This document shows, one piece after another, positions 1 through 8,398 of a DNA stretch of 54,689 nucleotides. The notes below the pieces were generated by a model. That model was not told where the DNA came from. It saw only the letters and a program-made list of their open reading frames with translations, and did no database searches. The translations under genes and the position numbers were made by a program. The stretch is taken from contig CAZYXZ010000012.1 of NCBI GenBank assembly GCA_964651395.1, positions 1 through 54,689 on the forward strand, written 5' to 3'. Source of the stretch: CAZYXZ01 sp964651395 (GTDB taxonomy: Bacteria; Actinomycetota; Actinomycetes; BP-191). How positions within the stretch are numbered: the stretch's first letter is position 1; every line of letters begins with the position of its first letter.

Positions 1-612
1 GGCCCGGGACGAGCCGATGATGGCCAGCGGCGGCATCTCGGTGCTGCGCGGCAACCTGGCCCCGGACGGCGCGATCATCAAGCCGTCGGCGGCGAGCCCG
101 CACCTGCTCGTGCACACCGGTCCGGCCTGCGTCTTCGAGACCGTCGAGGACATGCGCGCGCGCATCGACTCCGACGACCTCGACGTCACCGAGGACTCGG
201 TGCTCGTCCTCCGCGGCGCCGGCCCGCGCGGCTACCCGGGCATGCCGGAGGTCGGCAACATGCCGATCCCGCGCAAGCTGCTGCGTCAGGGCGTTCGCGA
301 CATGGTGCGCGTCTCCGACGCGCGGATGAGCGGCACGGCGTACGGCGCGGTCGTCCTGCACGTCGCACCGGAAGCCGCCGCCGGCGGTGTGCTCGGGCTG
401 GTCTGCGACGGCGACCTCATCCGCCTCGACGTACCCGCCGGCGTCCTGCACCTCGAGGTCCCTGACGACGAGCTCGAGCGGCGCCGCGCATCGCTGCCCG
501 GCGTCCCGCCCGCCCCGGTGACCCGCGGGTGCCGTGGGAGCGGGCGCGCCGGATGGACTTCGACGCCCTGGTCGGCGGCAGCCGCGCCGGCGTCCCCCGC
601 GAGTCCCACTAA
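1..612 (+). CDS. IlvD/Edd family sugar-acid dehydratase, C-terminal part, probable frameshift
   Basis: This is the 3' end of a dihydroxy-acid/pentonate dehydratase, an Fe-S enzyme that converts aldonic acids to 2-keto-3-deoxy acids; the 5' end lies outside the window. The reading frame starts at base 2 and shows family motifs such as SGGISVLRGNLAPDGAIIKP, GPRGYPGM and SDARMSGTAYG. After about residue 160 the frame degenerates, but the frame one base back (ending TAA 610-612) encodes MDFDALVGGSRAGVPRESH, which matches the usual family C-terminus (DFDFLVG...VPR.SH). A single lost base between about 500 and 540 would explain this. Without it the protein runs to a TGA at 623-625, inside a palindrome. 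The family context with the FAH and ALDH genes downstream suggests a pentonate dehydratase rather than the branched-chain amino acid enzyme. Sequencing error is possible. Confidence 0.85.
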
Positions 613-617
613 CCCGA

Positions 618-667
618 CCCGTTGAGATGAGCGTTTCAGCGGCCGCTGAAACGCTCATCTCAACGGG
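618..667. repeat. 50-bp perfect palindrome P1
   Basis: A perfect inverted repeat with 25-nt arms and no loop, left arm CCCGTTGAGATGAGCGTTTC then AGCGG. It lies between the convergent dehydratase and Gfo/Idh genes and contains the TGA stop of the latter (660-662). It could act as a bidirectional terminator, but 21 of 25 arm bases match palindrome P2 at 16741-16791, so it is a dispersed repeat and not just a random hairpin. Confidence 0.9.
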
Positions 668-1730
668 GTTGCGCGGAGCGGGACCCCTCGAGGAACGCCT
701 GGACGTCGACTGCGGCGCCGGTGCGGGTGGACTCGATGGCGGCGAAGAGGAGGGCGGCGCACTGCAGGTTGTCGTCGATGTTCGTCGGGTGGTCGGCACG
801 CGCGCCGCTGACCCAGTCGCAGAACATCTCGGCCAGCCACGGGTTCGACCAGCGATCCCGCTGCAGCAGCGGCAGCTCTTCGGCCACGGGTCGCTCCCAC
901 GCACCGCCGCGCAGGACCCGTAGCGTTCGCCCGTCGAGCTCGAGGGTGGCCGACTCGCACTCCACGCGTAGGTAGTCGTTGCCCCAGCCGTTCAGCGTGC
1001 TGGCGTTGGCCTTCGCGCCCTCGTAGACGACCTTGGCGCCGTTGTCCATGACGATCGTGACGAGCGCCGTGCTGTCGCCGGCGAACTCGCTCCACGACGG
1101 GTTCCACGACACGGCGTAGACCGACTGCGCGTTGGCGCCGGTCAGCGCGCGATGGATGTCGAAGTGGTGGATCGCGCCTTCGACCAGCAGCGGGTCCGGG
1201 ATCGTGTAGCGGAACTCGCCCCAGTCGCCGCGCTCGCGGCAGTTGTGCGTGAACCGGTGCACCACGTAGCTGAGCTGCCCGTAGTCACCACTGCGCACCG
1301 CCGCCTCGAGGCTCTGCTTGTCCTGGTCGAAGCGGTGGCTCATCGTCACGGCCATCTTGCGGTCGGCGGCGGTCACCTTCTGGTGGACCCGCACGCACGC
1401 GGCCATGGAGTCGGCGATCGGCTTCTCGCAGAGGATGTCCAGCCCGTGCGCGAGCGCCAGGTCGATGACCGACTCGTGGTACGCCGGGGGCACGACGACG
1501 ATCGCGAAGTCGGCCTCGTTCTCCGCGAACGCCTGGGCCGCATCGGTGTAGCAGCGCTCGGCCGGTACGCCGAGCTGGTCGGTCGCGACGCTCAGGTGCG
1601 ACGGGTTCACGTCGACCGCGGCGACCGCGACCGCCTTGCCCGCCGCCGCGAGCCCGGGGAGCACCTCGCTGCACCAGTTGAAGCCCCACCCGCCGGTGCC
1701 GACCTGGATGTAGCGCAGCGGCTCGGTCAT
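660..1730 (-). CDS. Gfo/Idh/MocA family NAD(P)-dependent oxidoreductase
   Basis: A 356-residue sugar/inositol dehydrogenase-type protein. The N-terminal Rossmann fold has GTGGWGFNW near residue 11 and the family signature CEKPIA near residue 100; the C-terminal half is the alpha/beta GFO_IDH_MocA substrate domain. It is the last gene of a leftward operon whose first gene is the FAH-family gene at 6969. The preceding cupin gene ends 13 bases before its ATG. The substrate cannot be read from sequence; the operon suggests a plant-derived sugar or its lactone. The stop codon lies inside palindrome P1, so the last residues (PR) are palindrome encoded. Confidence 0.9.
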   Translation of the reverse strand: MTEPLRYIQVGTGGWGFNWCSEVLPGLAAAGKAVAVAAVDVNPSHLSVATDQLGVPAERCYTDAAQAFAENEADFAIVVVPPAYHESVIDLALAHGLDILCEKPIADSMAACVRVHQKVTAADRKMAVTMSHRFDQDKQSLEAAVRSGDYGQLSYVVHRFTHNCRERGDWGEFRYTIPDPLLVEGAIHHFDIHRALTGANAQSVYAVSWNPSWSEFAGDSTALVTIVMDNGAKVVYEGAKANASTLNGWGNDYLRVECESATLELDGRTLRVLRGGAWERPVAEELPLLQRDRWSNPWLAEMFCDWVSGARADHPTNIDDNLQCAALLFAAIESTRTGAAVDVQAFLEGSRSAQPR

Positions 1731-1743
1731 GCCGGGAAGGCCG

Positions 1744-2109
1744 TCACGCCGGAAAATCCGGCGGCAGGTCCGCCGCGACGACCGCGTGCCCCTCGGCCAG
1801 GGCCGGGTCGCGGTGCAGGTGGCCGAACCGGCCGCCCTCGATGAGCGCGTCCTCGAACCAGTAGCCCTCGAGGTCCTCGTAGACCTCGAGGACGTCGTGC
1901 TCGTCGCCTGCCCTCGTGCAGACGATGTCGCCGGCCTGCACGTAGTAGTCCCGGCCCTCGCTGCGCACCTTCGCCTTGCCGCGGAAGAGCAGCCAGTACT
2001 CGTCGCAGTCGTGGAAGTGGCAGTCGAACCGGCCGCCGTCGCGCGCCACGCGGAAGATGCCGGTGCTGGTGACCGTCGACCACTCCGGCGCGTTGACCGC
2101 CGTCAGCAT
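1744..2109 (-). CDS. Single-domain cupin protein
   Basis: About 121 residues forming one small beta-barrel. The metal-binding cupin motif 1 is visible as HFHDCDEYWLLFRG and motif 2 as GDIVCTRAGDEHDV. Such proteins are often sugar isomerases, epimerases or ligand-binding proteins; no specific activity can be assigned. I chose the ATG at 2109 because GAGGT lies a few bases upstream; an ATG at 2130 in the same frame, only 4 bases after the GH31 stop, is an alternative. It sits between GH31 and Gfo/Idh in the same operon. Confidence 0.8.
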   Translation of the reverse strand: MLTAVNAPEWSTVTSTGIFRVARDGGRFDCHFHDCDEYWLLFRGKAKVRSEGRDYYVQAGDIVCTRAGDEHDVLEVYEDLEGYWFEDALIEGGRFGHLHRDPALAEGHAVVAADLPPDFPA

Positions 2110-2134
2110 CGGACCTCGTACGACGGGCATCGGC

Positions 2135-4171
2135 TCAGTCCGTGAAGGGGGAGTAGCCCGCGCGGACCAGCAGCGGCAGCCGGTCGAGCGGCACCTGTTC
2201 CACCGGGAGCCAGCCCGGCCCGGAGTGCGTCGCACCGGTGAAGTGATCGGTCCACTCGCCGGGCGGCAGGTAGACCTGCACGCGCCCGCCCGGCTCCAGC
2301 ACCGGGTAGACCAGCAGCCCTGGGCCGAGCAGGTAGCCGGTGTCGACCGCCTCGCAGCCCGGGTCGTCCGGGAACTCCAGCGCCAGCGGCCGCAGGACGG
2401 GTACGCCGGACGCCTCGGCCTCGCGCGCGCACTCCAGCAGGTAGGGCTTGAGCCGCTTGCGCAGCGCCCCGAAGGCGGCCGCGCCGGCGACCGCCTCGTC
2501 GCCGTACAGCCACGGCTCGCGGCCGCGGATGCCGTGGAAGCGCGTGTGCGAGAGCAGCATCCCGAACTGCATCCAGCGGATGAACAGCTCCGGCTCGGGG
2601 GAGCGGAAGCCGAAGTCCGGGTCGGCCTCGGGGTTCTCGAGGATGCGCAGGAAGAACCCGCCGATGTCCGTCGTCCAGTGCGCGAAGCCGCTCCACGCCA
2701 GCGCTAGCCCGCCGCGCAGGCAGCCGGCCAGGCCCGCCCACGTCGACTGCGCGTCGCCCGGCCAGTGCAGCGGGTAGCGCTGGCTGCCCGCGGTCCCGGC
2801 GCGCGTGTAGGCGAGAGGCGCGCCCGCGCCGTACGCGATGATCGAGGCGAGCAGCGGGTAGACGTTGTGCACCTGCGCGCCGGTGCGGCCGTCGGCCATC
2901 CGCGACGACGCCGGCAGCTGCTCGCCGTAGTCGAGCTTGAACGCGTCGACGCCCGCGGCGACCAGCCGGCGGATCTCGCGGTCCCACCAGTCGCGGCCGG
3001 GTCCCGTCAGGTCGACCCACGCGCGGTCCGGGTAGTACGGGTCGCGCACCGCGCCGTCCTCGACGCAGACCGAGCGGTCCCAGCCGGGGCCGTCCTCCAT
3101 CAGGTGCGGGTTCACCCAGAGGCAGAGGCGCACGTCCTCGCCGTGCAGCCAGCCGATGAAGTCCTCGATCGGGCCGAACGCCTTCTCGTCCCAGACGAAG
3201 TGGCAGAAGTCCGTGCGCTGGTCCTTGCGGCCCTCGAGCCACAGCGGGTCGAGGTTGACGACGTCGACCGGGATGTCGAGCGAGCGCGCGGTCGCGAGCA
3301 CCTCCTCGACCTCCGCACGGCTCTCGTACATGCACTTGCTCATCCAGACGCCGAAGCTCCACTCGGGCGGCACCGGCGCACGGCCGGTCAGCGCGGTGTA
3401 GCGGCCGAGCACCTCCTTCGGCGTGCCGAGCAGGACGAACAGGTCGAGCTGGTTGTCGTGCACGAGGATCGACGCGGAGCTCGTCGACGTCGCGCCGACG
3501 TCGAACACCGCCTCCTCCGCGTGGTGCAGGAAGACGCCGTAGCCGCGGTTGGAGACGAGGAACGGCACGCTCTTGTAGACCCGGTCGGTCGTGTTGGTGC
3601 CGAACGGCTCGTCGATCCAGTGCGCCAGCCGCTTGCCGCGCAGCCGCGGCCCGAGGAAGCGCTCGCCGAGCCCGAACAGCTCCTCGCCCGGACGCAGCGC
3701 GAAGGTCTCGTAGGCCAGCACGCGGCTGGACTCCTCCACCCAGCCGCCGGGCTCGTGGACGTACTCGACCAGCGACGCGTCGAACGGCTCGGTCGCGAAC
3801 GCGCCGAAGCGCACCTTCCACGGCCGCTTCTCCAGTACGACGTCCGCGCCGCCGGCGGAGAGCGTCACCGCGTCGTCGGTCTCGGTCAGCGTGACCGGCA
3901 GCGAGGGCACCGGGCCGGCCAGCATCTCGGAGGAGTGCGCGTCCGGCGTACCGCCGAAGACCCACTGCAGCCGCAGGACGTGCGGGTCGGGGAACGTGAT
4001 CCGCCCGCGCAGGTCCGGGCCGTCGCGCGTCTCCAGCAGCAGGTCGACGCCGTCGTCCCGGACGGTCGCGTCGAGCAGCCCGAGGATCGAGTGGAAGACC
4101 CGTGTGCTGTGGTCGAAGATCGGCTGCGCGCGCTCGTACGAGCGCGGCATCGGCGGGGTCTGCTTCAACAT
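2135..4171 (-). CDS. Glycoside hydrolase family 31 (alpha-xylosidase-like)
   Basis: A 678-residue cytoplasmic protein without signal peptide. It has the GH31 N-terminal galactose-mutarotase-like domain, a TIM barrel and C-terminal beta domains. The nucleophile motif is FKLDYGEQLP with Asp414, which is closer to the YicI alpha-xylosidase type (KTDFGER) than to the WxDMNE alpha-glucosidases; the acid/base Asp473 is in WPGDAQSTW. The ATG at 4171 lies 2 bases after the stop of the RraA-like gene, indicating coupling. It would release xylose (or glucose) from short alpha-linked oligosaccharides such as xyloglucan fragments, feeding the pentose oxidation genes next to it. Substrate is inferred, fold is certain. 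Confidence 0.9.
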   Translation of the reverse strand: MLKQTPPMPRSYERAQPIFDHSTRVFHSILGLLDATVRDDGVDLLLETRDGPDLRGRITFPDPHVLRLQWVFGGTPDAHSSEMLAGPVPSLPVTLTETDDAVTLSAGGADVVLEKRPWKVRFGAFATEPFDASLVEYVHEPGGWVEESSRVLAYETFALRPGEELFGLGERFLGPRLRGKRLAHWIDEPFGTNTTDRVYKSVPFLVSNRGYGVFLHHAEEAVFDVGATSTSSASILVHDNQLDLFVLLGTPKEVLGRYTALTGRAPVPPEWSFGVWMSKCMYESRAEVEEVLATARSLDIPVDVVNLDPLWLEGRKDQRTDFCHFVWDEKAFGPIEDFIGWLHGEDVRLCLWVNPHLMEDGPGWDRSVCVEDGAVRDPYYPDRAWVDLTGPGRDWWDREIRRLVAAGVDAFKLDYGEQLPASSRMADGRTGAQVHNVYPLLASIIAYGAGAPLAYTRAGTAGSQRYPLHWPGDAQSTWAGLAGCLRGGLALAWSGFAHWTTDIGGFFLRILENPEADPDFGFRSPEPELFIRWMQFGMLLSHTRFHGIRGREPWLYGDEAVAGAAAFGALRKRLKPYLLECAREAEASGVPVLRPLALEFPDDPGCEAVDTGYLLGPGLLVYPVLEPGGRVQVYLPPGEWTDHFTGATHSGPGWLPVEQVPLDRLPLLVRAGYSPFTD

Positions 4172-4173
4172 CG

Positions 4174-4830
4174 TCAGAAGGCCCCGTGTCGCGCGTAGAC
4201 CTCGCTGGGGTCTTGCCCCGCCTTGAGCTCTTCCTCGGTGACGATCTCCTTCTGCACCCGCGTCTCGCACAGCTCGAGCACCTCGAGCTCCGCACCCTGC
4301 GGGATGACGACGACACCGTTGCCGTCGGCGAAGACCAGCTCGCCCGGCTGCACCGGTACGCCGCGGAAGACCACCGGCTCGCCGACGCTGACCTTCTCGC
4401 CGCGGCCGCGGATGTCCAGCGGCGACCGGTACGCCGCCCAGACCGGGAAGTCGAGCGGCAGGATCTGATGCAGGTCGCGCACGCCGCCGTCGACGACCGC
4501 GCCGCGGCCGCCGCGCTGCTGGATGCCCGCGCTCATCAGCCCGCCCCACAGCGCGCCCTGCACGTCCTCGTCGACCGCGACGACGCCGACGCTGTCCATC
4601 GGCGTGCGCTCGACGTACTCGAGCAGCTTCTCGATCTCCACGCGCTTCGACGTCTTGTGCACCAGCGAGGTGTGCGCGAAGCCGACGACGACGCGGGTCT
4701 GGTCCGGGTGGAAAGGCACGAGCCCGGGCGCCGCGCAGCGCGCGGGGAAGCCGGCCGCCTCGACGCAGTCGGAGACGAGCGAGGAGTAGAGGACCTGGTA
4801 GCGGTCCAGCACTGCCCTGTCGATGGTCAT
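4174..4830 (-). CDS. RraA-like / HMG aldolase family protein
   Basis: A 218-residue member of the RraA / 4-hydroxy-4-methyl-2-oxoglutarate aldolase family. The core motif GALWGGLMSAG followed by GAVVDGGVRD carries the conserved Gly, Arg and Asp of the metal and pyruvate site. True aldolases of this fold cleave 4-hydroxy-2-keto acids to pyruvate; others regulate RNase E, but the catabolic operon favours an aldolase or decarboxylase acting on a keto acid. It starts 4 bases after the ALDH stop and ends 2 bases before the GH31 ATG. Confidence 0.85.
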   Translation of the reverse strand: MTIDRAVLDRYQVLYSSLVSDCVEAAGFPARCAAPGLVPFHPDQTRVVVGFAHTSLVHKTSKRVEIEKLLEYVERTPMDSVGVVAVDEDVQGALWGGLMSAGIQQRGGRGAVVDGGVRDLHQILPLDFPVWAAYRSPLDIRGRGEKVSVGEPVVFRGVPVQPGELVFADGNGVVVIPQGAELEVLELCETRVQKEIVTEEELKAGQDPSEVYARHGAF

Positions 4831-4834
4831 AGCC

Positions 4835-6169
4835 TCACGGGTTCCAGTAGACGGTCTTGAGCACGGTGTAGAACTCGGTCGCGCCGGCGCCCTGCTCGCG
4901 GTGCTCGGACCCCGAGGCCTTGAGCCCGCCGAACGGCGCCTGCGCCTCGAGTCCGGTCGTCGGCCGGTTCACCGCGAGTACGCCGGCCACCAGCTCGCGC
5001 GTGAACCGGGTGACGGCGGCAGCGTCTCGCGTGTGCAGCCCGGCCGCCAACCCGGTGGGCAGCCGGTTGGCGGCGGCGAGCGCGGCGTCGAGGCTCTCGA
5101 CGCTGACGACCGGCAGCACCGGCGCGAACAGCTCCTCGCGGCACACCGGGTCGTCGAGCTGCGCGTCCGTGATGAGCAGCGGTTCGGCGTACCAGCCGGC
5201 GCCGTCGCGCTCCGCGCAGCCCGCGGCTACCGCACGGTCGCGCGCCGCGGCGTCGACCAGCGGCCCGCACTCGGTCGCCGGGTCCAGCGGGTCGCCGACT
5301 GCGATGCGCGCGGTGGCGGCGGACAGCTTCGCGCCGAAGGACTCCGCCACCGAGGCTTCGACCAGGCACAGCCCGGTCGCCGTGCACTTCTGCCCGGCGA
5401 ACCCGAAGGCTCCCGCCGCGACCGCCGACGCTGCCGCGTCGAGGTCCGCGTCGGCAAGGACGATCGCGACGTTCTTGCCGCCCATCTCGACCTGCGCGCG
5501 GATCCCGCGTCTGGCGGCAGCGACGCGGACCGCCTCGCCGGTGCGCGCCGACCCGGTGCAGGACACGGCGTCGACACCAGGGTGGTCGACGAGCAGCGCG
5601 CCGGCCGCGTAGCCGGTGACGACGGAGAGCACGCCCTCGGGCAGCCCGGCTTCGACGAGAAGTGCCGCGAGCCGCTGCGCCGAGCGCGTGGCCTGCGGCG
5701 CCGGCTTGAGGACGACGGTGTTGCCGGACACCAGCGCGGGGCCCAGCTTCCACGCGGGGATGGCGAGCGGGAAGTTCCATGGCGTGATCAGCGCGACGAC
5801 GCCGACCGGCGCGCGCACCGTCATGGTCAGCCCGGCGCCGTCCGACGGCAGCAGCCCGCCCCCGAGTCGCCGGCCCTCGCCGCCGTAGAAGCGCAGGATC
5901 GCCGCGGTGCGTGCGACCTCGCCGGTCGCCTCGCGGATCGGCTTGCCGACCTCCTCGGCCAGCTCGCGCGCGAGCGACTCGGCGTCGCGCTCGACCAGTG
6001 CGGCGGCGCGGAAGAGCACCTCGCCGCGATCGGGGCCCGGGCGCGTTCCCCAGTCGCCGGACGCCTTCGTCGCCGCTTCGACTGCGGCGTCGACATCGGC
6101 CGCCAGGGACTCCGGCGCGGCGTAGAGCACCTGACCGGTCGCCGGCGCGACCACCTCGAAGGTGCTCAT
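4835..6169 (-). CDS. NAD(P)-dependent aldehyde dehydrogenase (2-ketoglutarate-semialdehyde type candidate)
   Basis: A 444-residue ALDH, slightly shorter than the usual 470-500. Visible landmarks are ITPWNFPLAIPAWK (cofactor site), Glu228 in VEMGGKN and catalytic Cys262 in FAGQKCTATG; the C-terminal FGGLKASG is present. In Weimberg-type pathways this step oxidises 2-ketoglutarate semialdehyde to 2-ketoglutarate, which fits the FAH-family gene immediately upstream and the IlvD/Edd gene nearby. The ATG overlaps the FAH stop as ATGA (6166-6169). Substrate is inferred from context; succinate semialdehyde or another aldehyde is possible. Confidence 0.88.
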   Translation of the reverse strand: MSTFEVVAPATGQVLYAAPESLAADVDAAVEAATKASGDWGTRPGPDRGEVLFRAAALVERDAESLARELAEEVGKPIREATGEVARTAAILRFYGGEGRRLGGGLLPSDGAGLTMTVRAPVGVVALITPWNFPLAIPAWKLGPALVSGNTVVLKPAPQATRSAQRLAALLVEAGLPEGVLSVVTGYAAGALLVDHPGVDAVSCTGSARTGEAVRVAAARRGIRAQVEMGGKNVAIVLADADLDAAASAVAAGAFGFAGQKCTATGLCLVEASVAESFGAKLSAATARIAVGDPLDPATECGPLVDAAARDRAVAAGCAERDGAGWYAEPLLITDAQLDDPVCREELFAPVLPVVSVESLDAALAAANRLPTGLAAGLHTRDAAAVTRFTRELVAGVLAVNRPTTGLEAQAPFGGLKASGSEHREQGAGATEFYTVLKTVYWNP

Positions 6170-6969
6170 ACGTCGAGCACCCCGACCTCGTGCTCGAGGA
6201 CCCCGATGCCGCTCACCGCGATGCGCACGTGGTCGCCGCCGGCCAGCGACATGTCGTCCGGCACGATGCCGGTGCCGGTCATGAGCAGGACGCCGTGCGG
6301 GAAGCGCAGCCCGCGGAACAGCCACTGCGCAAGGTCCGGGAAGGTGCGGTGCATCCGCGCGGTCGACGTGGTGCCCTTGCCGACCACCTCGCCGGCGCGC
6401 GTGATGGTCAACTCGACCTCGAACGGCGGCATCGCATCGGCGGCCAGCACGATGTGCGGCCCGATGACGCACGAGCCCTCGTACACCTTGGCCTGCGGAA
6501 GGTAGAGCGGGTTGTCGCCCTCGATCGAGCGCGACGAGAGGTCGTCGCCGATCGTGTAGCCGAACAGCGCACCGGTGTGGTCGAGGACGAGCGTGATCTC
6601 CGGCTCGGGCACGTCCCAGCCCGAGTCGGACCGGATCAGCCCGGTACCGCCCGGACCGATGACGCGGTGGGGCAACGACTTGAAGAACAGCTCGGGCCGG
6701 TCGGCGGCGTAGACGCGGTCATAGACATCCGGTTCCTGCGACTCCTCGGTCCGCGCGGCGAGGCTGCGCTCGTAGGTCACGCCCGCCGCCCAGACCTCCT
6801 GCACGTCGAGCGGGGGGAGCGGGGTGCCGCCGAGCGGGTCGTCGAAGGTCTCGATCGGCGCGCCGGCCAGCAGCTCGCTCAGCGGGTGCGCGAGCCGGCG
6901 TACGCCGTCGTCGGTCGCGAGACCCCAGCCCTCGGTGGTCCGCACCACGCGGCGTGCGTTCACGGGCAT
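6166..6969 (-). CDS. Fumarylacetoacetate hydrolase-family protein (2-keto-3-deoxy acid dehydratase candidate)
   Basis: A 267-residue FAH-fold protein. The metal-binding glutamates are in PEPEI (near residue 122) and the conserved GYTIGDDLSSRSIEGDN followed by LPQAKVYEGSCVIGP marks the active site. The FAH family includes hydrolases, decarboxylases and the 2-keto-3-deoxy-D-arabinonate dehydratase (KdaD) of archaeal pentose oxidation. With an IlvD/Edd dehydratase and an ALDH beside it, the dehydratase role is the best inference. First gene of the leftward operon, starting at an ATG; a TATGAT -10 candidate is at 7014-7019 on the minus strand. Confidence 0.85.
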   Translation of the reverse strand: MPVNARRVVRTTEGWGLATDDGVRRLAHPLSELLAGAPIETFDDPLGGTPLPPLDVQEVWAAGVTYERSLAARTEESQEPDVYDRVYAADRPELFFKSLPHRVIGPGGTGLIRSDSGWDVPEPEITLVLDHTGALFGYTIGDDLSSRSIEGDNPLYLPQAKVYEGSCVIGPHIVLAADAMPPFEVELTITRAGEVVGKGTTSTARMHRTFPDLAQWLFRGLRFPHGVLLMTGTGIVPDDMSLAGGDHVRIAVSGIGVLEHEVGVLDV

Positions 6970-7056
6970 GAGTCTGGTCCGATCTCCACGCGCTGGCTGA
7001 CGGGTTAGGCAGGATCATAGACAAACCTGGGTCGCGACGGCGATAGAGTCCGCGCC
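6970..7056. promoter_or_regulatory. Divergent promoter region of FAH operon and LarA-like gene
   Basis: On the minus strand TATGAT (7014-7019) is a good -10, giving a leader of about 38 bases before the FAH ATG. On the plus strand TAGAGT (7044-7049) ends 7 bases before the GTG at 7057, which fits a leaderless transcript. No convincing -35 boxes or operator palindrome were found. Confidence 0.45.
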
Positions 7057-8301
7057 GTGGACGTCTCCCTCGCCTACGGCACGGACGGGCTGACCGTCGC
7101 CGTCCCCGACGACGCGCTGGTCGTGACCCCCTCCGACCTGCCCGGCCTGCCCGACGAGGCGGGCGCGATCCGAGCTGCGCTGGCCACCCCGGTGTCCGGC
7201 CCGCCGCTGGCCGACTCGGTCCGTCCCGGCATGACCGTTGCGGTCGTCTTCCCCGACCTCACCCGGCCGATGCCGAACAAGACGGTGCTGCCGCCGATCC
7301 TCGCGGAGCTCGAGCGGCTCGGCGTACGCCGGGAGGACATCACGCTGTGCTGCTCGACCGGCACGCACCGGCTCGCGACCCGGGACGAGATGGCCGGGCT
7401 GATCGGCGAGGACCTGCTCGACGGCTACCGGGTCTACGACCACGACTGCAACGCGCCCGACGAGCACGTCACCGTCGGCGAGGTGGACGGCCAGCCGGTG
7501 CGGATCGCGAAGGCGTACGTCGAGGCGGACATCCGCATCGCCACCGGCTTCGTCGAACCGCACTTCTTCGCCGGCTTCAGCGGCGGGCCGAAGGCGGTCT
7601 GCCCGGGGCTGGCCGACCTCGACACCGTTCTCGAGGCGCACAGTCCGGCCCGCATCGCCGACCGCCGCGCGACCTGGACGGTGCTCGACGGCAACCCCGT
7701 GCACGAGTTCGTCCGCCAAGCCACGGCCCTCGTGCCGCCGACGATGGTCGTCGACGTCGCGATCAACGCCGCGCGCGATCTGACCGCGGTCTTCGCGGGG
7801 ACGCTGCCCGACTCCCACCGCGCGGCCTGCGCGTTCGTGCAGGGCACCGCCGTGCAGGACGTCGGCCCGGCGTACGACGTGGTCATCACGACCAACGCCG
7901 GCCACCCGCTCGACCGCAACCTCTACCAGGCGACGAAGGGCATGGCCGCTGCCGAGCGGGTCGTCCGCGAGGGCGGCGTCATCATTTCCGCCGTCGAGTG
8001 CATGGACGGGCTGCCCGACGTCGGCGCCTTCGCCGACGTGCTGCGCACCGCGGCCACGCCGGCCGACCTGCTCACCGTCGCCTCCGCGCACGACCAGTGG
8101 TCGGTGCAGGTGCTCGGACGCGTGCTGGCCCGCGCGCGGGTGATGGTCTACAGCGACGGCCTCACCGACGACATGGCCCGCGTCGCCCACGTCGAGCCGG
8201 TGAACGACTTCCCCTCGGCCCTCGCCGACGCGATGCGCGCCGCGGGCCCGCGCGTCTGCGTCCTCCCCCTCGGCCCCCTCACCGTCGCCACCCCGGCCTA
8301 A
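7057..8301 (+). CDS. LarA-like nickel-dependent lactate racemase family protein
   Basis: A 414-residue protein of the lactate racemase (LarA/DUF2088) family, which uses the nickel pincer nucleotide made by LarB/C/E to racemise 2-hydroxy acids. PDLTRP near residue 67 is the nucleotide-binding N-terminal motif and EPHFFAGFSGGPKAVCPG carries the histidine and the pincer lysine. Related enzymes racemise or epimerise lactate, malate, phenyllactate or gluconate. No larB, larC or larE is in the window, so cofactor genes would have to be elsewhere. It starts with GTG, probably leaderless, and is followed by a hairpin and the GlcD-like oxidase, which could oxidise its product. Confidence 0.85.
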   Translation: MDVSLAYGTDGLTVAVPDDALVVTPSDLPGLPDEAGAIRAALATPVSGPPLADSVRPGMTVAVVFPDLTRPMPNKTVLPPILAELERLGVRREDITLCCSTGTHRLATRDEMAGLIGEDLLDGYRVYDHDCNAPDEHVTVGEVDGQPVRIAKAYVEADIRIATGFVEPHFFAGFSGGPKAVCPGLADLDTVLEAHSPARIADRRATWTVLDGNPVHEFVRQATALVPPTMVVDVAINAARDLTAVFAGTLPDSHRAACAFVQGTAVQDVGPAYDVVITTNAGHPLDRNLYQATKGMAAAERVVREGGVIISAVECMDGLPDVGAFADVLRTAATPADLLTVASAHDQWSVQVLGRVLARARVMVYSDGLTDDMARVAHVEPVNDFPSALADAMRAAGPRVCVLPLGPLTVATPA

Positions 8302-8319
8302 CCCCCGTGTGCCTCCACA

Positions 8320-8358
8320 GTGGAAGATTCTGGCCGTATACCGGCCAAAATCCTCCAC
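8320..8358 (+). terminator. Hairpin after the LarA-like gene
   Basis: Inverted repeat GTGGAAGATTCTGGCCG (8320-8336) and CGGCCAAAATCCTCCAC (8342-8358), 17-bp arms with two mismatches and a 5-base loop. There is no clear T-tract. It starts 19 bases after the stop codon and probably terminates the LarA-like transcript, though it also resembles the other long intergenic palindromes here. Confidence 0.6.
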
Positions 8359-8398
8359 GGTTGCGCTGGCGCGGAAGCCGTCTAACCTCGTGGCCCTC

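Noticed and set aside
2103..4316. Very long open frames antisense or out of frame to GH31 and many other genes
   Set aside because: In DNA this rich in GC the shadow frames stay open; they are dominated by Arg/Ala/Pro/Gly and show no family motif, while the overlapping frame is a clear enzyme.
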